DNA of 64,000 bases from Zychaea mexicana (Eukaryota; Mucoromycota; Mucoromycetes; Mucorales; Lichtheimiaceae), in the NCBI RefSeq assembly GCF_025766255.1, contig NW_026516766.1, positions 62,001 through 126,000 of the forward strand, read 5' to 3'. The notes under the pieces were generated by a model, which saw only the letters and a program-made list of their open reading frames with translations, was not told where the DNA came from and searched no databases. Positions 11,772 to 21,520 of this stretch are shown here, one piece after another (within the stretch, counting starts at the first letter, position 1; each line of letters begins with the position of its first letter). Made by a program: the position numbers and the translations under genes.

Positions 11772-13795
11772 ATGCGAAGAGTAGCAACAATCATTGGAAC
11801 AACAGGCGTCGGTAAATCACAGTTAGGCGTTGAATTATGTAAAGCTTTACGCGGTCAAGTGATCAATGCTGACTCGATGCAGGTAACAACATTCTCTCAA
11901 CGTGCGTAAGTGCGCTTACGACAGAGTTACTGATCTCTACTCATGTGTGTATGTGTGGTTACGTCAAAAATATTTGATACAGGTGTATAAAGGTCTCGAC
12001 GTCATTACGAATAAAATGCCAATTCACGAACGACAAGGCGTACAACACCACTTGATGGATTTTTTAGATCCTGAAGACGAATACAAAGTGACCGAGTTTA
12101 AACGCGACGCAACCGAGTGCGTAAGTGTTGACAGATACGGTTGACATATTATAGCAGGAGCTCACACACCTTTAAAATATGCATTGTATTAGATCGAGAA
12201 ATTGTCACTGGAACAAAACTTCCCCGTGATAGTTGGAGGAACAAACTACTATATCCAATCGTTGCTTTGGCACAATATGCTGATCAAGGAGAGAAATGAA
12301 GAAGAACAAGAGCAACGACAAGCATCATCCGAGCTGGAAGCTTTGAGTACGGCAGATTTACATGCCCAGCTACAAAAGGTGGATCCAGTGATGGCCAACC
12401 GTTGGCACCCGTCAGATCGTCGAAAGATTTTGAGAAGCCTGCAGATATATCATCAAACAGGTCGACCTCAAAGTGATATCATAAAAGAACAGCAGGAGCA
12501 GCATGATGCACATGGCATGCAAGCAAGGTAATAAATCAGCTGGTCGACAATGAAATGATATAGTAGAGTCATGAAATCATATTGCAACAAGAATGGAAAA
12601 GCGCGGGCTTTTGACTAAAGCAGAAACAAATCCTGCAACTTTTTATTTTTAGGTTCAAATCGTTGATATTCTGGCTATATGCCGATCCTATGAAACTAAA
12701 TCCACGTCTAGATGACCGTGTAGATAAAATGATCGAGGTAATATGACATAATATGCAAACACTATAGACTATAAGGTTGGGATCTGACACCTACTCTATT
12801 ACAACTAGACTGGTCTTTTCGATGAAATTAAATCATTAAGAAAACGGGTAGTGGACGGAAGCGTACAGTTACCGGGCCAGGATCTGGAAAAGTATCAGCG
12901 TGGACTATGGCAGGCCATAGGATACAAGGAATTCGATCCATATTTCTCTGCTATTGAGGCAAATGACAAATCTGATCAAGGTAAAGGCGACTTTTACTCG
13001 CGGACAATGATATATAGTTTGATTGATATATGCGTTGCTCCCATTAGACCTTGACAAGATTCGGATAGAATGCACTGAGCGAATGAAGTCTGCCACTCGA
13101 CGCTATGCTAAACGTCAAGTGCAATGGATACGCAACAAACTATTGTCAATCGTCAACAAATCAAAAGATGTGGATATCTTTCTCTTGGACGCGACAGGTA
13201 AACCTTGATTTTACAGTGGCAAAAGTGCAAGGAAGCTCATCGATGTTTGGAAAATAGACTTGGATGCTTGGGATACGAATGTCCGACAAAATGCAATCGA
13301 TATAGCAACCGGTAATCATTTACTTTCTGGGCCACCCACCATCGTACCCACGCTAATCTTCTAACGTTTTTTTAGCCTTTCAGGAGGATAAGCCCCTACC
13401 GGATGCTACGTCGCTCGGATCATTAGCTACATCTATGCTCGCACCATTATCCTCCTCCTCGCCTTCTACACTGGAGTAAGTTTTCCCTCTCTCTCTCTCT
13501 CTCTCTGTGTAACACACCTGAGAAAAATTAATTTTATTATAGTTCTCAGACTCGTGCATTGACTTGGCAAAAACATACCTGCACTATTTGTCGCACCAGC
13601 AACGGCGAACCCCTCATTCTCTATGGCGATCTCGAATGGAAACAACACTTTAGCAGCCGTTCCCATCGCAAAACTTTGAAACGTCGTGCCAATGACGCTG
13701 AGCGGGCTAAAAGAATGAAATTGACTGAAAATGAAGACACCACTACTGCGGACCAGTCGTCTTCTCCTCCACCCCCTCCTCCCTTATCGCCCTGA
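11772..13795 (+). CDS. tRNA dimethylallyltransferase (isopentenyltransferase) with C-terminal zinc finger
   Basis: About seven or eight exons; the first is 11772-11882 and the second begins at 11983. The protein starts MRRVATIIGTTGVGKSQL, containing the DMAPP-transferase P-loop. This is followed by INADSMQ joined by splicing to VYKGLDV, HHLMDFLDPEDEY and VIVGGTNYYIQSLLW. A later GLWQAIGYKEF and RYAKRQVQWIRNKLL complete the MiaA/Mod5 fold. The last exon holds a C2H2/matrin-type finger (CTICRTSNGEP, then HFSSRSHRK), as in eukaryotic Mod5/TRIT1 enzymes, followed by a basic segment and a Ser/Pro tail. The enzyme adds dimethylallyl to A37 of tRNAs reading UNN codons. An in-frame ATG at 11655 would add an Arg/Phe/Leu-rich, nearly acid-free extension that could target mitochondria. 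Confidence 0.92.
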
Positions 13796-13817
13796 GTCCT
13801 GTTTGCGTAACAATCAT

Positions 13818-13825
13818 AAAAAAAA
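13818..13825 (-). terminator. RNA polymerase III T-run downstream of tRNA-Gly
   Basis: Eight A on the plus strand are eight T in the direction of tRNA transcription. They begin 4 nt after the tRNA discriminator base, as expected for Pol III termination. Confidence 0.75.
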
Positions 13826-13829
13826 GAAC

Positions 13830-13912
13830 TGCTTACGCGGGGAGTCGAACCCCGGGCCCTCGGTTAATTCCTGCTTGGGAAACCGAGATCATAACCGCTA
13901 GACCACGCAAGC
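13830..13912 (-). tRNA. tRNA-Gly(CCC) with a 10-nt intron
   Basis: Read on the minus strand it folds as a tRNA. The 7-bp acceptor stem is GCTTGCG/CGTAAGC (one G-U pair). The D-arm region is GGTCTAGCGGTTATGAT. The T-arm CGGGG-TTCGACT-CCCCG is perfect, and position 73 is A. The anticodon arm is TCGGT-TTCCCAA-ACCGA after removing AGCAGGAATT at the canonical site after position 37, giving anticodon CCC. The mature length is 73 nt without CCA. Another intron register would give UCC, but that would place C at position 37 and is less likely; both readings decode glycine. The gene converges on the isopentenyltransferase, whose stop codon is only 34 bp away. Confidence 0.85.
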
Positions 13913-14739
13913 TCGTAGTTTTCGCGGGTCCCACAGGCTTTTTTGAGCATACGTAATTTTGCATGCGGCGGCGACGACGACGATGGTGGCGTGTCAGTAG
14001 TGTCACTACTTTCCTCTCTTACTTTTCTTTCTATGCATATTTGAATTAAATACTTAGGATATTGTAACTTCTTACTATTAGCAAACACATTATGTTTATG
14101 ATAAGTATTAAGCTTATACTCTTACTTATATAGCTATAAAAGCTCATCAGTATTAGTGAATATGTATATATAGTAATAGTAATATAGGGATATAAGAAGA
14201 TATCAATATATTAGCAGACAAGGATCAAATAGTGACTCATCTTTTTTGACCATGAAAAAACTGCTGCCAATACTAGCAATACATATATCAAAGCATGTTT
14301 TGATTGACTCTAATGTACAGCAGCAGCTGTAGTGTCCTTTCACTTGCAATCATTTAAATGTAGTATGTACATTGCTTATTTCTGCACCGTACCTAGATAA
14401 CAGCTTTTGGAGCTCGGTTATATAAAGGACACTTAGGGAGGAATTGAGAAGCGTCTTTTTTTTCAAATGAGTTCAATGCTTTGCTTCGCACTCTTTATGG
14501 CTCTTCTTCCATAACCTTGCTAGACTGACCAGGGAACCACTTTGACATTGACTCCTTTATTTTAAGGTGTTATATATCTTGCTTGAATCGTTAGAATACG
14601 GTCTATGATATAAATTAATAATATGTATAGATTCTTAGATTATCTTTTGTTGCCTTGCCAATAGATCTACATAAGCATATAATACTTTTTGGGATTATTT
14701 CTGCTACTTATTACATGACTAATCTCTTAACAGTGGATT

Positions 14740-15830
14740 GCGAGCAAAAGTTCTCATTGGGTTGCTATAACCAAGTCCTTGTTCGATCAGATTGTTTACC
14801 AAATGCTCGGGATGTGAACATGGTAGACGTTGACAAAAACATTCTTCTTGCTGCAGTACTGAGAGCGGAGCACTGTGTTTATATTCCTACGAACAAAGAA
14901 ATTTAATTCGAAGCTTAGCAACTTCTTCATCAACCGATCAACCTGCTCGGGAAAAAGAAGTTTGTGAGGCAAAGTGGCATATCGAATGCAAAGTAATCTT
15001 CGACTTTGAAGTTCTCCAGTCCTGCGGGCTGTAGTTCATCTAGCACAAAAGCATACAAGCATATTGAATTTAGCGACGATTTCTCCTTTTAGATAATTCC
15101 TTTAAACTCCATTATGTACCTTGTATAATAGTCTAAACGTTCTCGTCAAGCTTTCAAGTATGGGCTGACCCATCATAATCACGAACGATAGTTGGAACAT
15201 CACAGTCTTTTCCTTACTACTAAAGTGTGAATATTGTAAGGTCTTTAAATATGCGTGGAGCTCAAAGCAAAAAAGCTAAACAAGGATAATGTATAAAGAC
15301 ATATCATAAATTGACCACAAGAAATATAGGCTCACTCGTTTTGAGTTCTGAATAATTGAAGGCTGGACTCAAAAACCGTCTGCAGCAAACTCATATTGTT
15401 CTGATCGTTCACTTCAGACCTGTGTAGATTTTAAATGATCTGACGCCTTGCTGCCAGTGAAAATAGAGCCGCTTTACGCTCCAAATTGTTGTCCTCGCCG
15501 CCTTCACGGCCATTGCTGCCTTCGACGTCCATAACGAGCAATGGGAGTTGTTTGCCCAGCTTTATTCGAATCTATGATATCAAACGATGTAGCAAACAAT
15601 TGGTTCAGCAGGGTGTCTATTAAGTATGATAGATCGGGTATTAAATTTACGGTTTCAGCTTATCCTTCGTCCACTGCTCATACTCTTTCGTTCTCCCAAA
15701 GGAAAACCATAAGCACTGTTGTTTTATGCTCTTGTTTCTCTACTTTTACCTGTGTTCTGTGAACCAAGAATAGCCACAACACTCTAGTCAAGTCCTATCT
15801 TTGAATGGGACCATTTCTTCATGTAACTTG
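14740..15830 (-). pseudogene. SEY1/RHD3-type ER-fusion GTPase pseudogene
   Basis: On the minus strand, pieces of a SEY1-like GTPase occur in the correct order but with stops and frameshifts. The P-loop GSQNTGKS is at 15742-15765, preceded by YMKKW and a stop. TLLNQLF and TSFDIID lie at about 15570-15615, after a possible decayed intron. [17 protein letters not shown], then [10 protein letters not shown], lie at about 15450-15537 (family form VMDVEGTDGRERGEDQD). NMSLLQTVFES lies at about 15370-15400, ATLPHKLLFPEQ at about 14945-14985, and a block with SNKDL and ELL interrupted by stops at about 14745-14800. SEY1 proteins fuse ER membranes. This copy cannot encode one. Bounds are approximate; the C-terminal part is missing or unrecognisable. 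Confidence 0.8.
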
Positions 15831-16169
15831 ACGACTCTTTGCTATTCGATGGATAAAGTAAAAGTGAGCGAAGTAAATTTTTTTCTTAAATGTAAAACAA
15901 TGCGCATTATATATCGCCATACGTACGTGAAATTTTATTTTTTTTTGTCGACGTTTTTAAAGAAGCGGGTTTCTACAGTACCAGTTTTATCACTGTAGAA
16001 CATTTTGCTTGAGAAAAACAAAATTGAAGTATGTGTTTCAACGGTGATCAACATCAGCCCGTTGCTGCGCTTTTTATAGAATGGTCGTAGTAGTATCTGC
16101 CAATCACTTGCCGTCAGACGTGATTTAATAAACAGCCATGGAGCCGGACAGACACCCGTATTATCAATA

Positions 16170-16676
16170 AGATAGAAAGTAAGAAATAAGCTGTCTTAAG
16201 ACTGATCACCTTTGGTCCATTGTTGCATCTTTCAAAGTATCGCTTTCTTTGCCGAACTTATTTGTCGGCAAAACACCGTTTTGGTCGGCATACTCATAAC
16301 AAGAAAGATACCCAGTTTATTACTTAATTGAGGGCAGCACTCAGCTCAAAAACAAAAATGTTCCACATCGTTTAAGCGAAGATGATTGCACCCTCCTTAA
16401 AAAACACTTGCACCTCTGAAGCTGACAGTATTCTCGTACAGTCTTGGCATCGGTGCTTAATATCGTTGTAACACTCGATCCTGGTCGCGTAATACGTATT
16501 GTGATTTATTTCAAAGTTCGTGTCCATCATGATTGCGCCACAGCATACTACATGTAAGCCTTACAAAGAAACAATTTGTGTCACCTAAAAATAATGCATA
16601 AAATGCAGCGTTAGCTTGGCACTGTTTTTAATGTCCTCTTTCTTCTTGTCTACTTGACATACAACTCGCGACAGTC
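16170..16676 (+). repeat. Duplicated 5' flank of F-box copy 2
   Basis: This roughly 500-bp segment is highly similar to 18890-19400 upstream of copy 3 and, more weakly, to the inverted flank of copy 1. Conserved pieces include the GTCGGCAAAACACCGTTTTGG/GTCGGCATAC pair at about 16264-16291 and the block from AAAATGTTCCACATCG through CTTGGCATCGGTGC. It probably contains the promoter shared by the F-box copies. Confidence 0.75.
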
Positions 16677-18473
16677 ATGACGAACAATGAGACCGATCGG
16701 TTATCAATTTTACCAACCGAAATTCAAGATTCCATTTTGACATTGTTGACATTTCGAGAGCGAATACGGTGTAGCATTGTATGTAAATCCTGGCAAGCCA
16801 TGATTTTGTGCAGACACGATATGTGGCAAAACCTGTCGACAGACGACCAGCATACTATAGTGCCTCACTTGGTACCTTACCGGCGCTATATCGAAGCATC
16901 TTCTGTTAAACGCGTACATTTAGGAGAGTTTGCTGAAGACTGTTGGCCATCAGTAGCTAACTTTGTGTTGGCAGAGCTAAAATGCGATGCGATTCAAAAT
17001 GGTAGCGTCTCTTTTCTCTTCGTTATTTTTTCTTGCACCTTTACACTATCTACTATGTCCTGATCAAACCAATTTAATGACGATTGCTCCCTACTGTATG
17101 TAATAACGACCAATATACATATAGTCGATGTGCGCACAGAGCGCCTGGCGAGATACATTGTTATACCATTACTTGTCAGCTGCGGCAACACGTTGACTCA
17201 CATCTATTTTGCGCCTCCACGTGGCGAAACAATGCTGGAACGATGGGAGACCGATGTCACTCCAGATATATTCATACAGAAATGCCCGAATTTGACAAGC
17301 TTTACATTTGTATTTTCGATATCGTTCAAGTTTATAAGGGATTGGGCACCGACATTACCATCATCGATCAAGAACTCTCATTTGACCGAACTTACGCTCG
17401 GTGTAGATAGAGAATTCAACCTAGAACCGTTTCTTCAAACGGCACCCAATTTGGAACAACTTGCACTACTATTTCCTGATATCAGGATGCTTACTGGTCC
17501 AGTACTATTTTCGCTGTTGGATCAGCATTGTCCACGGTTAACGTCGCTTGCGTTGACGAGTAATGCACCCCAACTTGGTGACCTTGATATCACCGAATTA
17601 CATATGCCAAGAAGAAGTGATCTGCAGCGACGACGACGACGACGATCTTCGCATCAGAAATCGATTGACAACAGACTGGCAGCAACAACAAGTGGAGATT
17701 TGACGGATCTCTTGTTACATGACTCTGTGGGCTTTTTTCGCCAAACCGCTGTTTTCCTATTGCATCACTTTGTCCGACATCAGCACAGCGTATTAGAACG
17801 GCTCGACCTCTCAGGCAACACGTTTTCCGAGCACCGGGCAATGGCAGAAGTATGCCGCTACGAATTTCCCTTATTGACACATCTGACTGTACGTTACAGC
17901 AAAACAGACGCAATGGATTTAATGCATCAGCTCATTACACCTCGCTGTGTTCCCAATCTCCGGTCGCTTCATATACGAGAATGTCTGTACACCTTCACCG
18001 ATGCTATGCTCCTAAATTTGCCCAACACGGTTGACGAGCTCATTTTGGAGGATTGTTGCGTTGTAACGCAAGAAGGACTCGTCCGGTTTTTGGAATCACG
18101 TCGTTCGACCCTGCGCAAGATCGGCTTTAGACGGTTGGTCCAAGCAATCGAACCTCATGTGTTGCATCATGTCATTGCTTCCCTACACAATGTTATTGAC
18201 GAGTTAATCATTGAGCGGCTTACCGGTATTATTATAAGACTTGTGCCCGACATGATCACGTTTTTCGATATCATGCTGGATGTGGGTAAGCAGATGCGAA
18301 AGATCCAACTCAGCTTTGATGATTTTTATGATTCGCCCGACTTTCTCGAAACTGTGCAAGGCAAAGCGTTTCTAGACAAGTTGGATCGTGTGGCAAATGA
18401 ATGGATATTTCATTTTAAAGGCTGGGTTACCATTACCCATGAAGAATATAGACGGAGAAAACGAACCAAGTAA
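16677..18473 (+). CDS. F-box/LRR protein, copy 2 (intact)
   Basis: Two exons, 16677-17001 and 17125-18473, encode 557 aa. The F-box lies at residues 9-45 (LPTEIQDSILTLLTFRERI, then SIVCKSWQAMI). From about residue 150 leucine-rich repeats follow, such as CPNLTSFTFVFS, LTELTLGVDREF, ERLDLSGNTF, LTHLTVRYS, PNLRSLHIRECL and TVDELILEDC. A basic stretch (RRRRRRSSHQ) lies in the middle. Such proteins usually act as substrate receptors of SCF ubiquitin ligases. The intron is 123 nt, phase 1, with the ATATAG acceptor conserved in all three copies. This is the only copy in the window whose whole reading frame is visible and open. Substrate unknown. Confidence 0.85.
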
Positions 18474-18780
18474 ATAAACTATACTTTGTACCAGTGTAAT
18501 GTATCAGTCCTAGGCTGAAGAATGCATGAAAGGAAATTTGCGCTTTATACACTTCCCGTATAAAACTATCTCTGAAAAGATTGAAGTTACTGAGGGTTGA
18601 AAGTTAACGAGAGTCGGGCAATCGTGGTAGTCGAAATACTCATTGACGTGATTCTTTTTTCCCGTTTCTATTCTTTTCGATGCTGTTTTATAGGCCTACT
18701 GGATGATGTTTGATACATAACAAGATACTGTATGTTTGACTAATGATGCTTTTCTGACAACCTGTACCATAGCTTTATTA
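18474..18780. other. Spacer between tandem F-box units
   Basis: The first 90 bp share a motif (TAGGCTGAAGAATGCAT) with the 3' flank of copy 3 at about 21260, so the duplicated unit extends past the stop codon. The rest is unique AT-rich sequence with no gene. Confidence 0.5.
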
Positions 18781-18784
18781 CATA

Positions 18785-19401
18785 CAATATCATATACTGT
18801 ATATTTTCCTTGTGAAGATTCTACTTTTTTAACATCGAACCGCCCACTCGCTGAAGGATTGAAAGTGAAATAGGTTGTTTCCCTTTTAATCAGTAAGATA
18901 AAGTAAGAAATACTGTAAGCTGTCTTAAGGCTGATCACCTCCGGTTCATTGTTGCATCTTTTAAAGTATCGCTTTCTTTGCCGAACTTATATGTCGGCAA
19001 AACACCGTTTTGGTCGGCATACTTATAACAAGAAAGAGACCCAGTTTATTACTTTGAAAAAGTTGAGGGTAGCACTCAGCTCAAAAACAAAAATGTTCCA
19101 CATCGTTTAAGCGAAGATGATTGCACCCTCCTTAAAAACACTTGCACCTCTGAAGCTGACAGTATTCTCGTACAGTCTTGGCATCGGTGCTTAATATCGT
19201 TGTAACACTCGATCCTGGTCGCGTAATACGTATTGTGATTTATTTCAAAGTTCGTGTGCATCATGATTGCGCCACACCATACCACATGTAAGCCTTACAA
19301 AGGAAGAACTTGTGTCACCTAGAAATTATGCAGCGTTAGCCTGGCACTGTTTTTAATGTCCTCTTTCTTTTTCTCTACCTAACATACAACTCGCAAAAGT
19401 C
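18785..19401 (+). repeat. Duplicated 5' flank of F-box copy 3
   Basis: It is similar to 16170-16676 (copy 2) from about 18890 onward. The part from about 18785 to 18890 is shared instead with the inverted copy 1 flank (about 1320-1440: ATCGAACCGCC, TTTTAATC, AAGTAAGAAAT). Copies 1 and 3 thus share a longer upstream segment than copy 2 does. Confidence 0.7.
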
Positions 19402-21203
19402 ATGACGATCAATGAGCCGATCGGTTATCAATTTCACCAACCGAAGTTCAAGATTCAGTTTTGACACTGTTGACATTTCGAGAGCGAATACGGTGTAGCA
19501 CTGTTTGTAAATCCTGGCAAGCCATGATTTTGTGCAGACACGATATGTGGCAAAACCTGTCGACAGATGACCAGCATACTATAGTGCCTCACTTGTTACC
19601 TTACCGGCGCTATATAGAAGCATCTTCTGTTAAACGCGTACATTTAGGAGAGTTTGCTGAAGACTGTTGGCCATCCGTAGCCAAATTTCTGTTGGTAGAG
19701 CTAAAATGCGATGCGATCCAAGATGGTAGCGTTTCTTTTCTTTACGCTTTTACATAATCTATTATGTCTTGATTACTCTTTTTCCCAAATCAACTTTGTA
19801 GAGAATATACAACAATGATTGCTCCCTATGTTCTAACGATCAATATTTATATAGTTGATGTGCGCACAAAGCGCCTTACAAAAACTATCGTTATGCCTTT
19901 ACTTGCCAGATGCGGCAAGACGTTGACTCGCATCTATTTTGCTCCTCCGCGCCGCGAACCGGGCGACGCAAAAATGCTGGATGAATGGAAAACCGATGTC
20001 ACGCCAGATATATTCATCCGGCAATGCCCGAACTTGACAAGCTTTACATTTGTATTCTCGATAAACCTCAATGATTGGGAGGAGTGGTCGCCGAGAATAC
20101 CATCATCGGTCGAGAACTGTCACTTGACGGACCTCACGCTCGGCTTAGACAAAGGTCTCGATCTAGAACCGTTTCTTCAAGCAGCACCCAATTTAAAACT
20201 GCTTGCACTACTGTCACCCGATCTCGGGCAGCTTACAGGTCAAGCACTCGTTTCACTGTTGAGCCTTTATTGTCCACGGTTAACGTCGCTTGTATTAACG
20301 AATTATATCATCGGATGGGGTGACCTTGATATCACTAAATTGCATCTGCCAAGAGAAAGTGATATACACCGGCGACAACGACCACGATCTCCACATCAGC
20401 AAATCATAGACAACAGACTAGCAGCAACAAGTGGAGGTTTGACGGAACTCATTATAAATGACGCTGTGTACGAGTTATACCATACCGTTGAATTCCTATT
20501 GCATCACTTTGTCCGACACCAGCACAGCGTATTAAAACGGCTCGACCTCTCAGGCAACGCGTTTTCTCATCCCTGGGCCATGGCAGAACTATGTCGTTAC
20601 GAATTCCCCTTATTGACACATCTGACTGTACGTTGGTGCGAAACAAATGCTATGGATTTGTTGACACCTCGCTGTACTCCCAATCTCCGGTCGCTTCATA
20701 TACAATCATGTCATATCACGTTCACCGATGATATGCTGCTTAGTCTGCCCGACACGGTTGAAGAGTTCGTTTTGGAGGATTGCCATAATGTAACGGAAGA
20801 AGGGCTTGTTCGGTTCTTGGAATCACGTCGTACGACACTGCGCAAGTTTGGTGTTAGAGGACGGCTCCAAGCTTTCGCTCCTGATGTGCTGCATCATGCC
20901 ATTGCTTCCTCAGACAATGTTATTGACGAGCTGTTCATTGAGCATCTTTTTGATAGTGAAATAGCACTTGTGCCCCATATGATCAAGTTTTACGATATTA
21001 TGCTGGAAGTGGGTAAGCGGATGCAAAATATTCAGCTCCGTTTTGATGAAACCAGCTGGAATCCGTCCAACGTTCTTGAAACCGTGCAAGGCAAAACGTT
21101 CCTGAACAAGTTGGATCGTGTGGCACAGGAATGGAGTTTTTATTTGGAATACTGGGGTACCATCACCCATGAAGAATATAGACAGAGGAAACAAACTGTG
21201 TAA
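19402..21203 (+). pseudogene. F-box/LRR protein, copy 3, frameshifted just after the start codon
   Basis: The ancestral ATG at 19402 is followed by ACGATCAATGAG-CCGATCGG. One base is missing compared with copy 2 (GAGACCGATCGG) at the equivalent codon 6. The ATG frame then hits TGA at about 19462, and the frame encoding the F-box has a TGA at 19413 and no upstream ATG. Downstream the coding sequence is otherwise open: exon 1 to 19725, intron 19726-19854, exon 2 19855-21203, encoding the same LRR series (CPNLTSFTFVFS, KRLDLSGNAF, PNLRSLHIQSC). Translation could only restart at the ATG at about 19523, within what would be the end of the F-box. A young pseudogene or an F-box-less product are both possible. 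Sequencing error is a further alternative. Confidence 0.7.
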
Positions 21204-21520
21204 ACGCACATTTTCTGTTTTTCATCTTCTGTACGTACATGTGTATTACATCAATTTTAGGCTGAAGAATGCATAAAAGAACTTTGTGATATATAAGCAA
21301 CAGAGACACATCTTGTTGTTATCATTCGAGGAATTTTAAGACAATAAATTGGTAGCACACATAATAGTAGCAGAAAGCGACACCTTCACAAGACTTTAGA
21401 AGGAACAACATTACTACTCATATACCCCACACTACTATTAGTAATCGATAACTGAGTGTCAGATACAGACATGTATATATGCTCCAATCTCACATGTAGA
21501 ATGTAGGCGTTTCTTTTCTT
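21204..21520. other. Convergent intergenic region
   Basis: This is the 3' flank of F-box copy 3 (with the shared TAGGCTGAAGAATGCAT motif) facing the 3' end of the LRR gene. No gene is seen. Confidence 0.5.

Noticed and set aside
13920..14640. Extension of the SEY1 pseudogene toward the tRNA
   Set aside because: I could not recognise further SEY1 blocks below about 14740; the sequence is AT-rich without structure.
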